From contig JACAAY010000004.1 of assembly GCA_013377095.1 (NCBI GenBank), positions 34,073 to 98,072 on the forward strand: a stretch of DNA of 64,000 nt. The letters run 5' to 3'. A program made the position numbers and the translations under genes. This stretch comes from Desulfuromonadales bacterium (GTDB lineage Bacteria; Desulfobacterota; Desulfuromonadia; Geobacterales; Pseudopelobacteraceae). Shown here piece by piece: positions 18,014 to 28,192 of the stretch. The stretch's first letter is position 1, and the number at the start of each line of letters is the position of its first letter. A model generated the notes under the pieces. It searched no databases, was not told the DNA's origin, and worked only from the letters and a program-made list of their open reading frames with translations.

Positions 18014-18985
18014 ATGATCCGATCTGACTTTCAAGACACACTCACACTTCATGGCCTTGAACTGACCCGCGCCGAAACCACCACCCTGCAGATCAATGTG
18101 GGGCTGGTCTGTGACCTGGCCTGCCGGCACTGCCATCTGGAAGCCGGCCCCTGTCGCAGCGAAACCATTTCTGCCGAAACGGTGGATGATGTCATTGCCT
18201 GCGCGCGTCGCTTCAGCTTCGCCACCGTCGATATCACCGGCGGCGCACCGGAACTTTCGCCGCACCTGCCCCGCCTGATAACGGCCCTGGCGCCTCTGAC
18301 GCCCCGTCTGATCGTGCGCAGCAATCTGACCGCGCTGATGCAGCCTTGGGCGGCAGCGCTTCCAGAGCTGTATCGTGATCACCGTGTCATCATCGCCGCC
18401 TCGCTTCCGGCGGCCAATGCCTCCCAGACCGAGGCGCAACGGGGCAGCGGCGTGTGGGGGCACTGCATCGACATGCTCGGAAAGCTGAACCGGATCGGCT
18501 ATGGTGTTCCCGGAAGCGGCCTTGAACTGGATCTGGTCGCCAACCCTGGCGGGGCCTTTCTGCCGGCCAACCAGGCCCAGGCCGAACGTAAATTCCGCCA
18601 GGATCTGGGGCGACGCCACGCCATTACCTTTAGCAACCTGTTCACCTTTGCCAACTCCCCCTTGGGGCGATTTCACACCTGGCTGGAGCGGTCGGGAAAT
18701 TTGGAGGGATACCAGCGAAAGCTTACCGAAAGCTTCAACCCCTCCGCCGTGTCCGGCCTGATGTGCCGATCGTTGCTCTCCGTGGATTGGAACGGTTTTC
18801 TCTACGACTGCGACTTTAATCTGGCAGCCGGCCTGCACCATGGCGCGCAACGAATGCACATCTCGGAGTTGTCCAGACTTCCGGAACAGGGTGCGCCGAT
18901 CGCGGTTGGCAATCACTGTTATGCCTGCACGGCCGGCGCCGGCTTCACCTGAAGCGGAAGCATGGCGACCCAGGTTGGGTCCTGA
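18014..18985 (+). CDS. arsS: Arsenosugar biosynthesis radical SAM protein ArsS, putative selenoprotein (UGA at 18950-18952 recoded)
   Basis: This radical SAM enzyme has its 4Fe-4S cysteines C33-x3-C37-x2-C40 in NVGLVCDLACRHCHLEAGP, the form seen in ArsS. The C-terminal part matches the DUF3641 region with MCRSLLSVDWNGFLYDCDFN. ArsS acts in arsenosugar synthesis on methylated arsenic. Conventional reading stops after CYACTAGAGFT (312 residues). Family members normally continue as CTAGAGSS followed by Cys or Sec and a Gly-rich tail. Here the TGA falls exactly at that Cys/Sec position, and reading on gives U-S-G-S-M-A-T-Q-V-G-S before TGA at 18,983, a product of 323 residues. A GC-rich hairpin with an AGGTT loop follows. 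No clear Shine-Dalgarno site precedes the only plausible ATG. If UGA is not recoded, the gene ends at 18,952. Confidence 0.85.
18953..18985 (+). promoter_or_regulatory. Bacterial SECIS-like stem-loop downstream of the arsS UGA
   Basis: Directly after the TGA, the arms GACCC (18,967-18,971) and GGGTC (18,977-18,981) close the loop AGGTT. The loop begins 20 bases after the UGA, within the range for bacterial SECIS elements. It has the G-rich start and GU that SelB needs in the E. coli fdhF element (loop AGGUCU). The stem is short, and folding of the outer part is uncertain. Confidence 0.6.
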
Positions 18986-18991
18986 ATCACC

Positions 18992-19019
18992 ACGGCCTTC
19001 CGGTTATCCGGGAGGCCGT
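18992..19019 (+). terminator. Strong hairpin downstream of arsS
   Basis: A 12-pair stem runs from ACGGCCT (18,992-18,998) to AGGCCGT (19,013-19,019), with an inner CCGG/CCGG stem and a TTAT loop. It includes one G-T pair. No T-run follows, so it may stabilise the 3' end or act with Rho. Confidence 0.55.
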
Positions 19020-19080
19020 TCGTGTATCCGCCAAAAGAGCTGCCCGACGCCGCAATTTTCCCCGCTATCGTCCTTTTTCT

Positions 19081-19108
19081 TTGCTTTCAGCTAAAAAATC
19101 TCTATAAT
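19081..19108 (+). promoter_or_regulatory. Sigma-70 promoter for the RNase E/G gene
   Basis: TTGCTT (19,081-19,086) and a perfect TATAAT (19,103-19,108) are separated by 16 bases of AT-rich sequence. The expected leader is about 50 bases and contains GGAAGGGA ahead of the ATG. Confidence 0.7.
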
Positions 19109-19164
19109 TCATTACTTTTAAACAGCCATGGGAGTTCATTCCATGTGGAAGGGATAGATAAACA

Positions 19165-21579
19165 ATGGGTAAGGTAGTAAGTAAAAAAATGCTGATCAAT
19201 GTCATGCACCCCGAGGAGGCCCGCGTTGCCATAGTACACGACGGCCTCCTGATGGAGCTGAATATAGAGATCAGCGGCAAGGAACAGACCAAAGGAAACA
19301 TCTACAAAGGTGTCGTTCTGCGCGTGGAGCCTGGGTTGCAGGCCGCTTTTGTGGATATCGGACGCGCCAAACCGGGCTTCCTTCAGATTGGTGAATTGCA
19401 CCCCGATTTATGGCAGTGGCGCGACGATGTGCCGGAAGATCAGCGCAAACGGCGCCCCCGTATCCAGGAGGTGTTGCGCCGCGGCCAGGAACTGGTCGTG
19501 CAGGTCGAAAAGGACGAACGCGACAACAAGGGTTCGGCCCTGACCAGCTACCTTTCCCTTCCGGGGCGCTACATGGTGATCATGCCGGGCAGCGACTCAA
19601 CCGGCATTTCCCGCAAGGTAGAACAGGAGAGCGTACGCAAGCATCTCAAGGAGGTCATGGCCGGCATGCAGATCCCGGAAGGGATCGGCTACATTGTCCG
19701 AACCCAGGCGGTGGGACGTTCGCCGGAGGAGCTGCAAAAGGACATGGAAAGCCTGCTGGCCCTGTACGAGAGCATCAAGAAAAGTGCAGCGGACATCAAG
19801 GGCGCCGGCGAGATCTACCGCGACAAGGGGCTGATTATCCGATTTATCCGTGACTACTTCTCCGATGACATAGATGAAGTGGTGGTGGACAGCAAGGAGG
19901 CCTACAACGAAGCACGGGAGTTCTTCCGCGAAAACATGCCTGCCTGCGAAAAGCTGGTCAAACTGCACAAGGAGAAACGTCCCGTTTTCTCACGCTTCCA
20001 GATCGAGGAACAGATCGATCAAATCTACGAAAAACGGGTACCACTCCCCTCCGGCGGATCGCTGATCATCGAGCCGACCGAGGCTCTGGTCAGCATCGAC
20101 GTCAACTCCGGGAAATCCAGCGGCGAACGGGGCATTGAGGATACCGCCTTCAAGACCAACATGGAGGCTGCCGAAGAGGTGGCCCGCCAGTTGCGCCTGC
20201 GTGACCTGGGCGGCCTGATCATGATCGACTTCATCGATATGCGTGACCGGAAGCACAATCACGAAGTTGAGAAGACCCTCAAACAGGCTCTCAAGATGGA
20301 TAAGGCGCGGGTCAACCTGGGGCGTATCTCCGACTTCGGCATCCTGGAGATGTCCCGCCAGCGCATTGCCAAGACCCTGAACGACGCCATCCACCTGGCA
20401 TGTCCCCACTGCGAGGGGCGCGGCAAGGTCAAGTCGGTTGAAGCCATGGCGCTCTCCTTTCTGCGCAAGATCCATGGCGCGGCAGCCAAGGGAACCGTGG
20501 CTGAAGTCCATGGCGGTCTGCCGCTGGAAGTGGCCTACTACCTGCTCAATCGCAAGAAGCGTGAATTGGTCCAGATCGAAAATGATTATGACATCGAGGT
20601 GCATGTCAAGGGCAAAACCTCACTTCTGATGAACCAGCTGGAACTTGAGATTATCAAACGCGAAAAAATACGACCCGAAGATCTGCCGCAAAGCGAACCG
20701 GTGAACGAAGAGGTCGCCGTCATCGCTCCCCTGAAGACCGCGACTACTTCGACGGAAGAGAGCGAGCAGCAGCCGGAGCAATCCGCTACCGAGGGGACCA
20801 AGAAGCGCAAACGTCGCCGCAAAAAGAAAAAACCGCTTGGAGAACCTGCTGCTCAGCTGGAGCAGCCTGATGAGCTTTCAACGGAAAAGTCTGTTGCAGA
20901 GTTCACTGAAGACCGGGAGCCCGAAACGGCAGAAGCAGCAGAAGCGGCAGAAACCACAGAAGCCTCTGCGGAAACAGCGGAATCCGGAGCAGCACAAAAA
21001 AAGCGGAGGCGCCGCCGCCGCAAACCATCCAAGACCGCTGACGATTCAGCTCAATCCACTACTGAAACTGATGCCGCGGCCGCACCCGAGTCCACGGAAC
21101 CTGCGGCAGTGGGATCGGAACCTTCCGCTCCGCTTATCGCGGAAGCCACTCCCATTGAGCCGGCGACTCTCGACACAGTGTCTGAAGAATCAGCAGCCGT
21201 CCCCCCGGAACCCGCTGAAATCGAACCAGCAGCACCTGCGCTGCACATTCAGCACTCCGATGACAGCGCACCGGTTGAACCTGCTACAGAAGCGAGTCCA
21301 GCCAAATCACCGTTGGCGCCGGCAACGACAGCGAAACCGAAAAAAGCCAGGGCACCGCGTTCAAGGAAGAAACCTGAACCGGATCATACTGAGCCTGCCA
21401 TGGAAACGCCGGTTGCGGCAGACGAAACCGCGCCAACGGATGTCGCACCAGTCGTGCAGAAACCGCGCCGACGCAGCGCTCCGAAAAAAATCCAGGCGCC
21501 GACCGCTACGACTGCGGAGACCGGGACGGATCTACAAAAACCTGCTCCACGAAAACGTCGCAGCAAAAAAGATGAGTAA
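19165..21579 (+). CDS. rng: Ribonuclease E/G family endoribonuclease with long disordered C-terminal tail
   Basis: This 804-residue RNase initiates mRNA decay and matures stable RNAs. The catalytic half (about 1-500) has an S1 domain (about 36-130) and magnesium-binding D312 (SIDVNSGK) and D355 (IDFIDMRD). It also has the zinc-link C413-P-H-C416 that joins subunits in RNase E. From about residue 525 the protein turns into Ala/Pro/Glu/Thr-rich low complexity. At least five basic clusters (KRKRRRKKKK, KKRRRRRRK, KKARAPRSRKK, KPRRRSAPKK, PRKRRSKKDE) are scattered there, probably as RNA-binding patches or a partner scaffold. The tail makes it longer than RNase G and closer to RNase E in plan. The strong promoter and the terminator that follow indicate a single-gene transcript. 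Confidence 0.92.
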   Translation: MGKVVSKKMLINVMHPEEARVAIVHDGLLMELNIEISGKEQTKGNIYKGVVLRVEPGLQAAFVDIGRAKPGFLQIGELHPDLWQWRDDVPEDQRKRRPRIQEVLRRGQELVVQVEKDERDNKGSALTSYLSLPGRYMVIMPGSDSTGISRKVEQESVRKHLKEVMAGMQIPEGIGYIVRTQAVGRSPEELQKDMESLLALYESIKKSAADIKGAGEIYRDKGLIIRFIRDYFSDDIDEVVVDSKEAYNEAREFFRENMPACEKLVKLHKEKRPVFSRFQIEEQIDQIYEKRVPLPSGGSLIIEPTEALVSIDVNSGKSSGERGIEDTAFKTNMEAAEEVARQLRLRDLGGLIMIDFIDMRDRKHNHEVEKTLKQALKMDKARVNLGRISDFGILEMSRQRIAKTLNDAIHLACPHCEGRGKVKSVEAMALSFLRKIHGAAAKGTVAEVHGGLPLEVAYYLLNRKKRELVQIENDYDIEVHVKGKTSLLMNQLELEIIKREKIRPEDLPQSEPVNEEVAVIAPLKTATTSTEESEQQPEQSATEGTKKRKRRRKKKKPLGEPAAQLEQPDELSTEKSVAEFTEDREPETAEAAEAAETTEASAETAESGAAQKKRRRRRRKPSKTADDSAQSTTETDAAAAPESTEPAAVGSEPSAPLIAEATPIEPATLDTVSEESAAVPPEPAEIEPAAPALHIQHSDDSAPVEPATEASPAKSPLAPATTAKPKKARAPRSRKKPEPDHTEPAMETPVAADETAPTDVAPVVQKPRRRSAPKKIQAPTATTAETGTDLQKPAPRKRRSKKDE

Positions 21580-21598
21580 AATAAGTAAATTACACAAT

Positions 21599-21629
21599 GG
21601 GGACCACCTACGGACCGTCCCCCTTTTTT
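21599..21629 (+). terminator. Intrinsic terminator after the RNase E/G gene
   Basis: GGGGAC (21,599-21,604) pairs with GTCCCC (21,617-21,622) and is followed by six T residues. It lies 20 bases after the stop codon. Confidence 0.85.
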
Positions 21630-21631
21630 AC

Positions 21632-21660
21632 TTGACGTGGCGGAGCTTCGGGGATATTTT
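21632..21660 (+). promoter_or_regulatory. Sigma-70 promoter for lysS
   Basis: TTGACG (21,632-21,637) and TATTTT (21,655-21,660) are spaced by 17 bases. They lie immediately after the upstream terminator and about 55 bases before the lysS ATG. Confidence 0.65.
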
Positions 21661-21714
21661 TAGCAGTCTTTCCCCACTACCCACTCTTGTTTATGAAGAA
21701 AGGCCTCAACGACA

Positions 21715-23196
21715 ATGGAAGAACTGAGCGAACTGCTGCTCCAGAGAAGACGCAAGGTCGACACCCTCTGGGAAGCGGGCATTAATCCATACCCCAATGA
21801 TTTCAGACAACAACACACCTCCGAAGATATCATCCGCAGCTACGGTGACAAGGAACAGATAGCAGCAAGTGACGACATATTCGTTGTGGCCGGGCGCATC
21901 CTGGCGCGGCGTTCATTCGGCAAGGCCGCATTTATCCAGCTTCAGGACCGCAAGGGACGTCTGCAACTGTACGTCAAAAAGGACGAGATCGGCGAAGAGG
22001 CCTTCGCTGCGTTCGAGACCTTCGATATCGGCGATATAATCGGCGCGGAAGGTTTCCCCTTTCGCACCAAAACAGGCGAGCTGTCGCTGCATGTGAAAAA
22101 TATCCGCCTGCTGGTTAAATCGCTGCATCCGCTGCCGGAGAAGTTCCACGGCCTGACCGATGTGGAAACACGGTACCGTCAGCGCTACGTGGACCTGATC
22201 GTCAACCCCGAGTCACGAAGGATATTTATAAAACGCTCCCGGATCATCAATCTGATCCGCGATTTTATGACCGCCCGCGACTTTCTCGAAGTCGAAACCC
22301 CCATGATGCAGCAGATTCCGGGCGGCGCCACGGCCCGACCGTTCACTACCCACCATAACGCCCTGGACATGCAGCTCTACCTGCGCATCGCGCCGGAGCT
22401 GTACCTCAAACGGCTGGTCGTGGGCGGTTTGGAACGGGTTTTCGAAATCAACCGTAACTTCAGAAACGAAGGTATTTCCATCCGCCACAACCCCGAATTC
22501 ACCATGATGGAGTTTTATCAGGCCTATGCCACCTATGAAGACCTGATGGATTTCACCGAGGAACTGTTCTGCCACGTGGCTCAGGAAGTGCTGGGCACAC
22601 TGGATTTTGTAAATCAGGGGCTGGAGATAAGCTTCCAGCGCCCCTGGAGACGACTGAGTGTTCGGGATGCCATCCTGGAGTACGGCGATATTGAGGCAAA
22701 AAAACTTGATGACCGTGACCTGGCCCTGGTGTATGCCCGCAGTATCGGCCTGGATCTTCCCGAGCATATCGGCTACGGCAAGCTGCTGATGGAAATTTTC
22801 GAGGAGGTGGCCGAACACAAGCTGATCCAGCCCACCTTCATCACCGCCTATCCAACCGAGGTGTCGCCGCTCTCCCGCAAAAATGACAACAACCCTGAGA
22901 TCGTTGATCGTTTCGAGCTGATCATCGGTGGCCGGGAAATAGCAAATGCCTTTTCCGAGTTGAATGATCCGGTTGATCAGAAGGAGCGTTTCCTCTCCCA
23001 AGTCGCCGAAAAGGCCAAAGGCGATGAAGAAGCACATTACATGGATGAGGACTACATCCGTGCGCTGGAATACGGCCTGCCACCCACCGCAGGTGAAGGC
23101 ATCGGCATTGACCGGTTGGTGATGCTGCTGACCGACTCGGCCTCGATCCGCGACGTAATCCTGTTTCCGCAGTTGCGAAAGGAGAAACGGGATTAG
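21715..23196 (+). CDS. lysS: Lysyl-tRNA synthetase, class II
   Basis: This 493-residue enzyme charges tRNA-Lys with lysine. The N-terminal anticodon-binding OB fold (about 50-150, [21 protein letters not shown]) precedes the class II catalytic core. Motif 2 is visible as the [20 protein letters not shown] stretch, and motif 3 as [14 protein letters not shown] near the C-terminus. The length is normal for bacterial LysS. AAAGG lies upstream of the ATG. The gene has its own promoter but no clear terminator, only a repeat element, before lolC. Confidence 0.96.
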   Translation: MEELSELLLQRRRKVDTLWEAGINPYPNDFRQQHTSEDIIRSYGDKEQIAASDDIFVVAGRILARRSFGKAAFIQLQDRKGRLQLYVKKDEIGEEAFAAFETFDIGDIIGAEGFPFRTKTGELSLHVKNIRLLVKSLHPLPEKFHGLTDVETRYRQRYVDLIVNPESRRIFIKRSRIINLIRDFMTARDFLEVETPMMQQIPGGATARPFTTHHNALDMQLYLRIAPELYLKRLVVGGLERVFEINRNFRNEGISIRHNPEFTMMEFYQAYATYEDLMDFTEELFCHVAQEVLGTLDFVNQGLEISFQRPWRRLSVRDAILEYGDIEAKKLDDRDLALVYARSIGLDLPEHIGYGKLLMEIFEEVAEHKLIQPTFITAYPTEVSPLSRKNDNNPEIVDRFELIIGGREIANAFSELNDPVDQKERFLSQVAEKAKGDEEAHYMDEDYIRALEYGLPPTAGEGIGIDRLVMLLTDSASIRDVILFPQLRKEKRD

Positions 23197-23275
23197 GGAC
23201 CGGGAACCAGGAACCGGAAACCGGTAAGTGTTTTTACTGGTCCCCGTTCCCACGTCCCACGTCCCTGACCCCGGC
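23197..23275. repeat. Imperfect palindromic repeat of GGGAACC-type units between lysS and lolC
   Basis: The left half consists of GGGACCGGGAACCAGG-like units and the right half of their C-rich counterparts (CCCCGTTCCCACGTCCCACGTCCC). The core hairpin pairs 23,220-23,227 with 23,234-23,241, with one G-T pair and a 6-base loop. In layout it resembles the element at 580-644, although the unit sequence differs. Confidence 0.6.
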
Positions 23276-23281
23276 CTCACC

Positions 23282-24544
23282 ATGCCCTTCGAACTCTTTA
23301 TCGGTCTGCGCTATCTGAAGGCAAAGCGCAAATCAACCTTCATATCGATCATCAGCGTCATCTCCACTGCCGGAGTTGCCTTGGGTGTCATGGCGCTGAT
23401 TGTGGTACTGGCGGTAATGACCGGCTTCGAAGAAGACCTCAAGGAAAAAATACTTGGCACCAATGCCCATGTGGTGGTAATCCGCAACGGCATCCCCATG
23501 GACGACTACCGGCAGGTGATGCAAAGTCTCACGGCCATGCCGGGGGTATCAGCCGCAACCCCCTTCATCTATAACCAGGTCATGCTCTCCTCGGGAAAAA
23601 ATGTTTCCGGTGTTGTTCTGCGGGGTATCGATGTCCCGTCCGACCGCCAGGTCACCAGATTGAGCCGTTCCATCGTTGAGGGAAACATGGACTCCCTTGA
23701 TCCGAAAGTTTCGGACGGCGCTGCTGCGCTACCGGGGCTGCTGATCGGCAAAGAACTGGCCAAACACCTCAATCTCCTGGTGGATGATAAAATCAACGTT
23801 ATTTCACCCATGGGAAATATCACACCGCTGGGAATGATCCCCAAGATGAAGACCTTCCGGGTTTCGGGCATCTTCAACACCGGCATGTTCGAGTACGATT
23901 CGACCCTGGCGTATGTCAGCCTGTCACAGGCACAACTTTTCTTCGATCTGGGAGATACGGTAACCGGCATCCAGCTCAGGGTGAAGGATGTCTATCACAC
24001 CGGGGAACTGGCTCGCAGCATAAACCAGTCCCTTGGTCCCGGTTACTCTGCCCGTGACTGGATGCAGATGAACCGAAACATCCTCTTTGCGCTTAAAACG
24101 GAAAAGGTCGTCATGTTTGTCATCCTGACCCTGATCGTTCTCGTCGCTGCTTTCGGTATTGCCTCCACACTGTTTATGGTGGTAATGGAAAAAACACGGG
24201 ATATCGCCATCCTCAAATCCATGGGCGCCACCGGCAACAGTATTATGAAAATTTTTGTCATGGAGGGGTTGATCATAGGTGTCATCGGCACGTTTCTGGG
24301 AGTTGCCTCGGGACTGCTGGTCGCCCTCAACCTTGAACCGATCATAGACGTAATCCAGAAAATCACCGGCCAGAACTTCTTCAGCAAGGATATCTACTAC
24401 CTGGACCACTTTCCCTCACTGGTGGTGCCATCCGATGTGGCCTTGATCTCGATTACGGCAGTGCTGATCTCCTTCATCGCCACGCTGTACCCGGCATGGC
24501 AGGCGTCGCGCATGCTTCCGGCCGAGGCATTGCGCTATGAATAG
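23282..24544 (+). CDS. lolC: Lipoprotein-releasing ABC transporter permease, LolC/LolE family
   Basis: This 420-residue inner-membrane permease partners LolD in extracting mature lipoproteins for transfer to LolA. An N-terminal helix (about 20-48), a large periplasmic domain (about 50-270) and three C-terminal helices match the MacB/FtsX fold. The coupling segment [15 protein letters not shown] is clear. The ATG at 23,282 fits the family N-terminus ([18 protein letters not shown]); an in-frame upstream start would lie in the repeat. Only one LolC/E gene is seen, so the transporter may be a homodimer plus LolD, as in many delta-lineage bacteria. It overlaps lolD by 8 bases. Confidence 0.92.
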   Translation: MPFELFIGLRYLKAKRKSTFISIISVISTAGVALGVMALIVVLAVMTGFEEDLKEKILGTNAHVVVIRNGIPMDDYRQVMQSLTAMPGVSAATPFIYNQVMLSSGKNVSGVVLRGIDVPSDRQVTRLSRSIVEGNMDSLDPKVSDGAAALPGLLIGKELAKHLNLLVDDKINVISPMGNITPLGMIPKMKTFRVSGIFNTGMFEYDSTLAYVSLSQAQLFFDLGDTVTGIQLRVKDVYHTGELARSINQSLGPGYSARDWMQMNRNILFALKTEKVVMFVILTLIVLVAAFGIASTLFMVVMEKTRDIAILKSMGATGNSIMKIFVMEGLIIGVIGTFLGVASGLLVALNLEPIIDVIQKITGQNFFSKDIYYLDHFPSLVVPSDVALISITAVLISFIATLYPAWQASRMLPAEALRYE

Positions 24545-25208
24545 CCTGCTGGAGATCCGGGGACTAACCAAAAGCTATGCCAGCGGTTCCCACCGGGTTG
24601 ATGTCCTGAACGGTATCGATCTTGATCTGGAAGTGGGAACCACCACCGCCCTGGTGGGAGCATCAGGCGCCGGAAAGAGCACCCTGCTGCACCTGTTGGG
24701 AGCACTGGATCGCCCCTCAGGCGGAACGGTGCTCTTCAGGGGCGATGATATCTTTCACAAGAATGACCGTGACCTGGCTCTGTTTCGCAACAGATGTATC
24801 GGATTCGTTTTCCAGTTCCACCACCTGCTGCCCGAATTCAGCGCGCTGGAAAATGTGATGATGCCCGCTTTGATTGCGCGGATCCCCAGGAAAAAAGCAT
24901 CTGCCATGGCGGAAGAGCTGTTGACCGATGTGGGACTATCGCACCGCCTGACCCATCGCCCCGGAGAGCTTTCCGGGGGAGAACAGCAGCGGGTTGCCAT
25001 AGCACGTGCACTGGTGTTATCTCCAGAGTTACTTTTGGCGGATGAACCGACCGGAAACCTGGATATGAAAACCAGCGACGGCGTCCACGCCCTGCTGGCA
25101 GAACTGCAACAGAAACATGGCTTGTCGCTGGTGGTGGTTACCCATAACGAGCGTCTGGCCGCCGCCATGGGTCGCACCGTACATTTGATAGATGGAAAGC
25201 TGGAATAA
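24537..25208 (+). CDS. lolD: Lipoprotein-releasing ABC transporter ATPase LolD
   Basis: This 223-residue ATPase has Walker [10 protein letters not shown] (41-49), signature [14 protein letters not shown] (about 144-157) and Walker [13 protein letters not shown] with the catalytic Glu. It powers lipoprotein release by the permease encoded just upstream, whose reading frame it overlaps. The nearby bamA gene 22 bases downstream places it in an envelope-biogenesis transcription unit. Confidence 0.95.
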   Translation: MNSLLEIRGLTKSYASGSHRVDVLNGIDLDLEVGTTTALVGASGAGKSTLLHLLGALDRPSGGTVLFRGDDIFHKNDRDLALFRNRCIGFVFQFHHLLPEFSALENVMMPALIARIPRKKASAMAEELLTDVGLSHRLTHRPGELSGGEQQRVAIARALVLSPELLLADEPTGNLDMKTSDGVHALLAELQQKHGLSLVVVTHNERLAAAMGRTVHLIDGKLE

Positions 25209-25229
25209 TTTCGATTTTGCGAGGGGAAC

Positions 25230-27539
25230 TTGCCCATATCATCATTCATACTCATGTTTGTACTCTTCTTGCACTGTGCGCTGGCAGGAGCGGTTTTTGC
25301 CGAAGGCGAGAAAATCAGCGAGATCTCCGTCAAAGGCAACCGGCGTATTGAGTCATCGGTCATTCTCAACGCCATCAAGCTGAAGGTCGGCGACACCCTT
25401 TACAGTGACAAAACCGACGCCGATCTCCGCTCCATTCACAAACTCGGGCATTTCCTGAATGTCCAGGTTTCAACCGAGGAGTCGGCCAAGGGAACGGTAC
25501 TGATCTATACCGTCCTTGAAAAACCGGTTGTCCGCGAGATCAGGTTCGAGGGGAACAAGGAGTTGTCCACCGACAAGCTCAGCAAGGATGGACTTGAACT
25601 CCGCAAGGACACCATCTTCTCCACAAAAGATCTGAACAAGAGTATCGCCAAAATAAAGAAACTCTACCATGACGAGGGGTATTACCTTGCGGAAGTCACG
25701 CCGCTGGTGAGGGAGCGAACCCCGTCGGAAACGGTGGTGACGTTCAAGATTGTCGAATCCCAGAAGGTCCTGATCAGTACAATCCGTTTTGACGGCAACA
25801 AGTCGTTCAGTGACCGTAAACTTCGCGGCCTGATGGAGACCAAGGAAAAGTGGTTTCTCTCCTGGCTTACAAACGCCGGAACCTATAAGGATGAGGTACT
25901 GAGAAACGATGCTCTGATCATCACCGATCATTACCTGAACAACGGCTATATCAACATCAAGGTAGGGGAACCGACTGTCAGGATGAACGATACAAAAAAT
26001 GCGCTGGAGGTCAGAATCGGAATCACCGAGGGAGATCAGTTCCGTATCGGTGATATCGATTTCAAGGGTGACCTGCTTGAACCGGTTTCGGAACTGCGCA
26101 AAAAGCTGAAGTCGGAACGGGGAGCCATCTTCAGTCGAGCAACCATGCGCTCTGACATTTTCACTCTGACCGACCGTTACGGTGACAAGGGATACGCTTT
26201 TGCAAACGCGAATCCGCTCACCAAAGCCGATCCGGAAAAAAAGATTGTTGACGTCACCTTTGATATGGAAAAGGGTGAGCTGGTCTCCATTGAACGAATC
26301 TCCATCTCCGGAAACCCCAAAACCCGCGACAAGGTTGTCCGTCGTGAGATGAGGGTCACCGAGGCGGAACTTTTCAGTGCCACGGGCATGAAGCGAAGCA
26401 AGCAGAACCTGATGAACACCGGTTTTTTTGAAGAAGCCAATATCTCCACGATCAAGGGCAGCGCCGCAAACAAACTTAACGTCAATGTAGAGGTCAAGGA
26501 AAAATCAACCGGCACCTTCAGTATTGGTGGTGGTTACAGCTCTCTTGACGGCATCATCGGACAGGGTTCGGTCCAGCAGACCAACTTTCTGGGTCTGGGG
26601 CTGAAAGCCAACCTGTCCGGCTCTATCGGCGGCAAGTCGCAGACCTATTCGCTTGGCCTGACCGATCCCTACTTTCTCGACACAAAATGGACCCTGGGCG
26701 CTGACGTTTACCGTTCGGAGCGTGACTATCTCGACTACAGCCGCAGGGTTACCGGGGGAGACATCAAGGCCGGTTACCCGATCAATGACGATATCAGCAC
26801 CTTTTTCATGTACAAGTACGAGATAAGGGATCTCTATGATCCTCAAACAGGCTATAAAACGTTGAACGACCGAGACCCGGTCAACTTTCCGCTCGGCTCC
26901 ACCTCGACCAGTTCGATCCTGGCCAGCATCACCCATAACAACACCGACTACCGTCTTGATCCCAGCACCGGTTTTATCAACAACCTCTCCATCGAATACG
27001 CCGGTTTGGGGGGCGACAACAGGTACGTCAAGTACACCACCGACCATACCTGGTTTTATCCGCTCTACAAAAAGAGTATCATCTTCTCCACCAAATTTGG
27101 TCTGGGGTATATCCAGGATGTGGGCAAACTGATACCGATCGATGAAAAGTTCTACCTGGGTGGCATCTCCTCGCTGCGTGGATATAAATCCCGGACGGTA
27201 AGTCCTACAAGAACAATAACAACTCCTGATGCACTTGGCGCTCTCATACCCCAATTGGTCTATCTGGGAGCAGATAAAGAGATTTTCGGCAATGTGGAGT
27301 TCACCTTTCCGATCCTGAGCGACTCCGGCCTCAAAGGTGTCGTGTTCTTTGACTATGGCAATGCCGAAAACAACACCAGCAAGCTGTTCAACTCCATGCT
27401 GATGAGCTATGGCGCTGGTGTCCGCTGGGCGTCTCCACTCGGTCCGCTGCGTCTGGAGTATGGCATTCCATTTAACCCCCGCAATGGCATTGACACCAAA
27501 AGCGGCCGTTTCGAATTTGCCATCGGCAGCATGTTCTAG
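25230..27539 (+). CDS. bamA: Outer-membrane beta-barrel assembly factor BamA
   Basis: This protein of 769 residues inserts beta-barrel proteins into the outer membrane. A signal peptide (about 1-25, FILMFVLFLHCALAGAVFA) is followed by five POTRA domains (about 28-425, beginning ISEISVKGNRRIESSVI). A C-terminal 16-strand barrel ends in FEFAIGSMF. The loop-6 motif appears as SSLRGYKS rather than the usual VRGF. The TTG at 25,230 is chosen because GAGGGG stands 4 bases before it; an ATG eight codons later would shorten the signal peptide. It heads the classic bamA-skp-lpxD-fabZ-lpxA order. Confidence 0.95.
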   Translation: MPISSFILMFVLFLHCALAGAVFAEGEKISEISVKGNRRIESSVILNAIKLKVGDTLYSDKTDADLRSIHKLGHFLNVQVSTEESAKGTVLIYTVLEKPVVREIRFEGNKELSTDKLSKDGLELRKDTIFSTKDLNKSIAKIKKLYHDEGYYLAEVTPLVRERTPSETVVTFKIVESQKVLISTIRFDGNKSFSDRKLRGLMETKEKWFLSWLTNAGTYKDEVLRNDALIITDHYLNNGYINIKVGEPTVRMNDTKNALEVRIGITEGDQFRIGDIDFKGDLLEPVSELRKKLKSERGAIFSRATMRSDIFTLTDRYGDKGYAFANANPLTKADPEKKIVDVTFDMEKGELVSIERISISGNPKTRDKVVRREMRVTEAELFSATGMKRSKQNLMNTGFFEEANISTIKGSAANKLNVNVEVKEKSTGTFSIGGGYSSLDGIIGQGSVQQTNFLGLGLKANLSGSIGGKSQTYSLGLTDPYFLDTKWTLGADVYRSERDYLDYSRRVTGGDIKAGYPINDDISTFFMYKYEIRDLYDPQTGYKTLNDRDPVNFPLGSTSTSSILASITHNNTDYRLDPSTGFINNLSIEYAGLGGDNRYVKYTTDHTWFYPLYKKSIIFSTKFGLGYIQDVGKLIPIDEKFYLGGISSLRGYKSRTVSPTRTITTPDALGALIPQLVYLGADKEIFGNVEFTFPILSDSGLKGVVFFDYGNAENNTSKLFNSMLMSYGAGVRWASPLGPLRLEYGIPFNPRNGIDTKSGRFEFAIGSMF

Positions 27540-27645
27540 TAAAAAAGCAAATTGCATTCTCAGCTCTTTTGGCGGAAGATATCGAACCAAAATGCTACCC
27601 CTCGTTGGGCTAACCTCATCTATCTCTAAAAAGGAGACATTCAGT

Positions 27646-28173
27646 ATGAAACGTTTTATTCTCGCAGCAGTTCTTTTGAGCGGCATGACCGCCGGAACCG
27701 CCTTTGCAACAGACGTCAAGGCCGCCCAGAAAATTGGATATATCGATATGCAACGGGCAATCAACACCTCCGAGACGGGCAAGGAAGCCAAAGAACAGCT
27801 GTCAGCGCGACTCAAGAAGTATCAGGATGAAATCAATGCCCGCCAGGAAGAATTGAAACGTCTGAAGGAAGAACTGGAGAAACAGGGCATGCTGCTGGCC
27901 GAATCGGCCCGGGCTTCAAAGGAAAAGGATTACCAGCAGAAACTGAAAGAATTCCAGCGTTTCACCAAGGACGCCCAGGAAGAGCTGCAGGGCAAGGACG
28001 AGGAGTTTACCCGCAAGATCCTGGAGGGAATGGAAAAAGTTGTCCAGGAATTCGGCAAAAAGAATGGCTATACCTTTATCTTCGTCAAGAATGAAAACAT
28101 GCTCTTTGCCGATGAAAAAGCCGATCTGACCGATGAAGTACTCAAACTGTTCAACTCAAACCGAAAAAAATAA
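27646..28173 (+). CDS. skp: Periplasmic chaperone OmpH/Skp
   Basis: This 175-residue secreted protein has a signal peptide ending near AFAT (about residue 22). A long helical hairpin (about 45-125, rich in Lys, Glu and Gln) forms the tentacles that hold unfolded outer-membrane proteins. The C-terminal strand [12 protein letters not shown] completes the trimer body. AAGGAG stands 8 bases before the ATG at 27,646, which settles the start. The gene lies 106 bases after bamA and 19 bases before lpxD, as usual. Confidence 0.94.
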   Translation: MKRFILAAVLLSGMTAGTAFATDVKAAQKIGYIDMQRAINTSETGKEAKEQLSARLKKYQDEINARQEELKRLKEELEKQGMLLAESARASKEKDYQQKLKEFQRFTKDAQEELQGKDEEFTRKILEGMEKVVQEFGKKNGYTFIFVKNENMLFADEKADLTDEVLKLFNSNRKK

Positions 28174-28192
28174 CCGGCGACAGGACGACATC

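Noticed and set aside
17822..18916. A 364-codon frame antisense to arsS
   Set aside because: No domain is visible, and the opposite strand encodes a well-conserved radical SAM protein.
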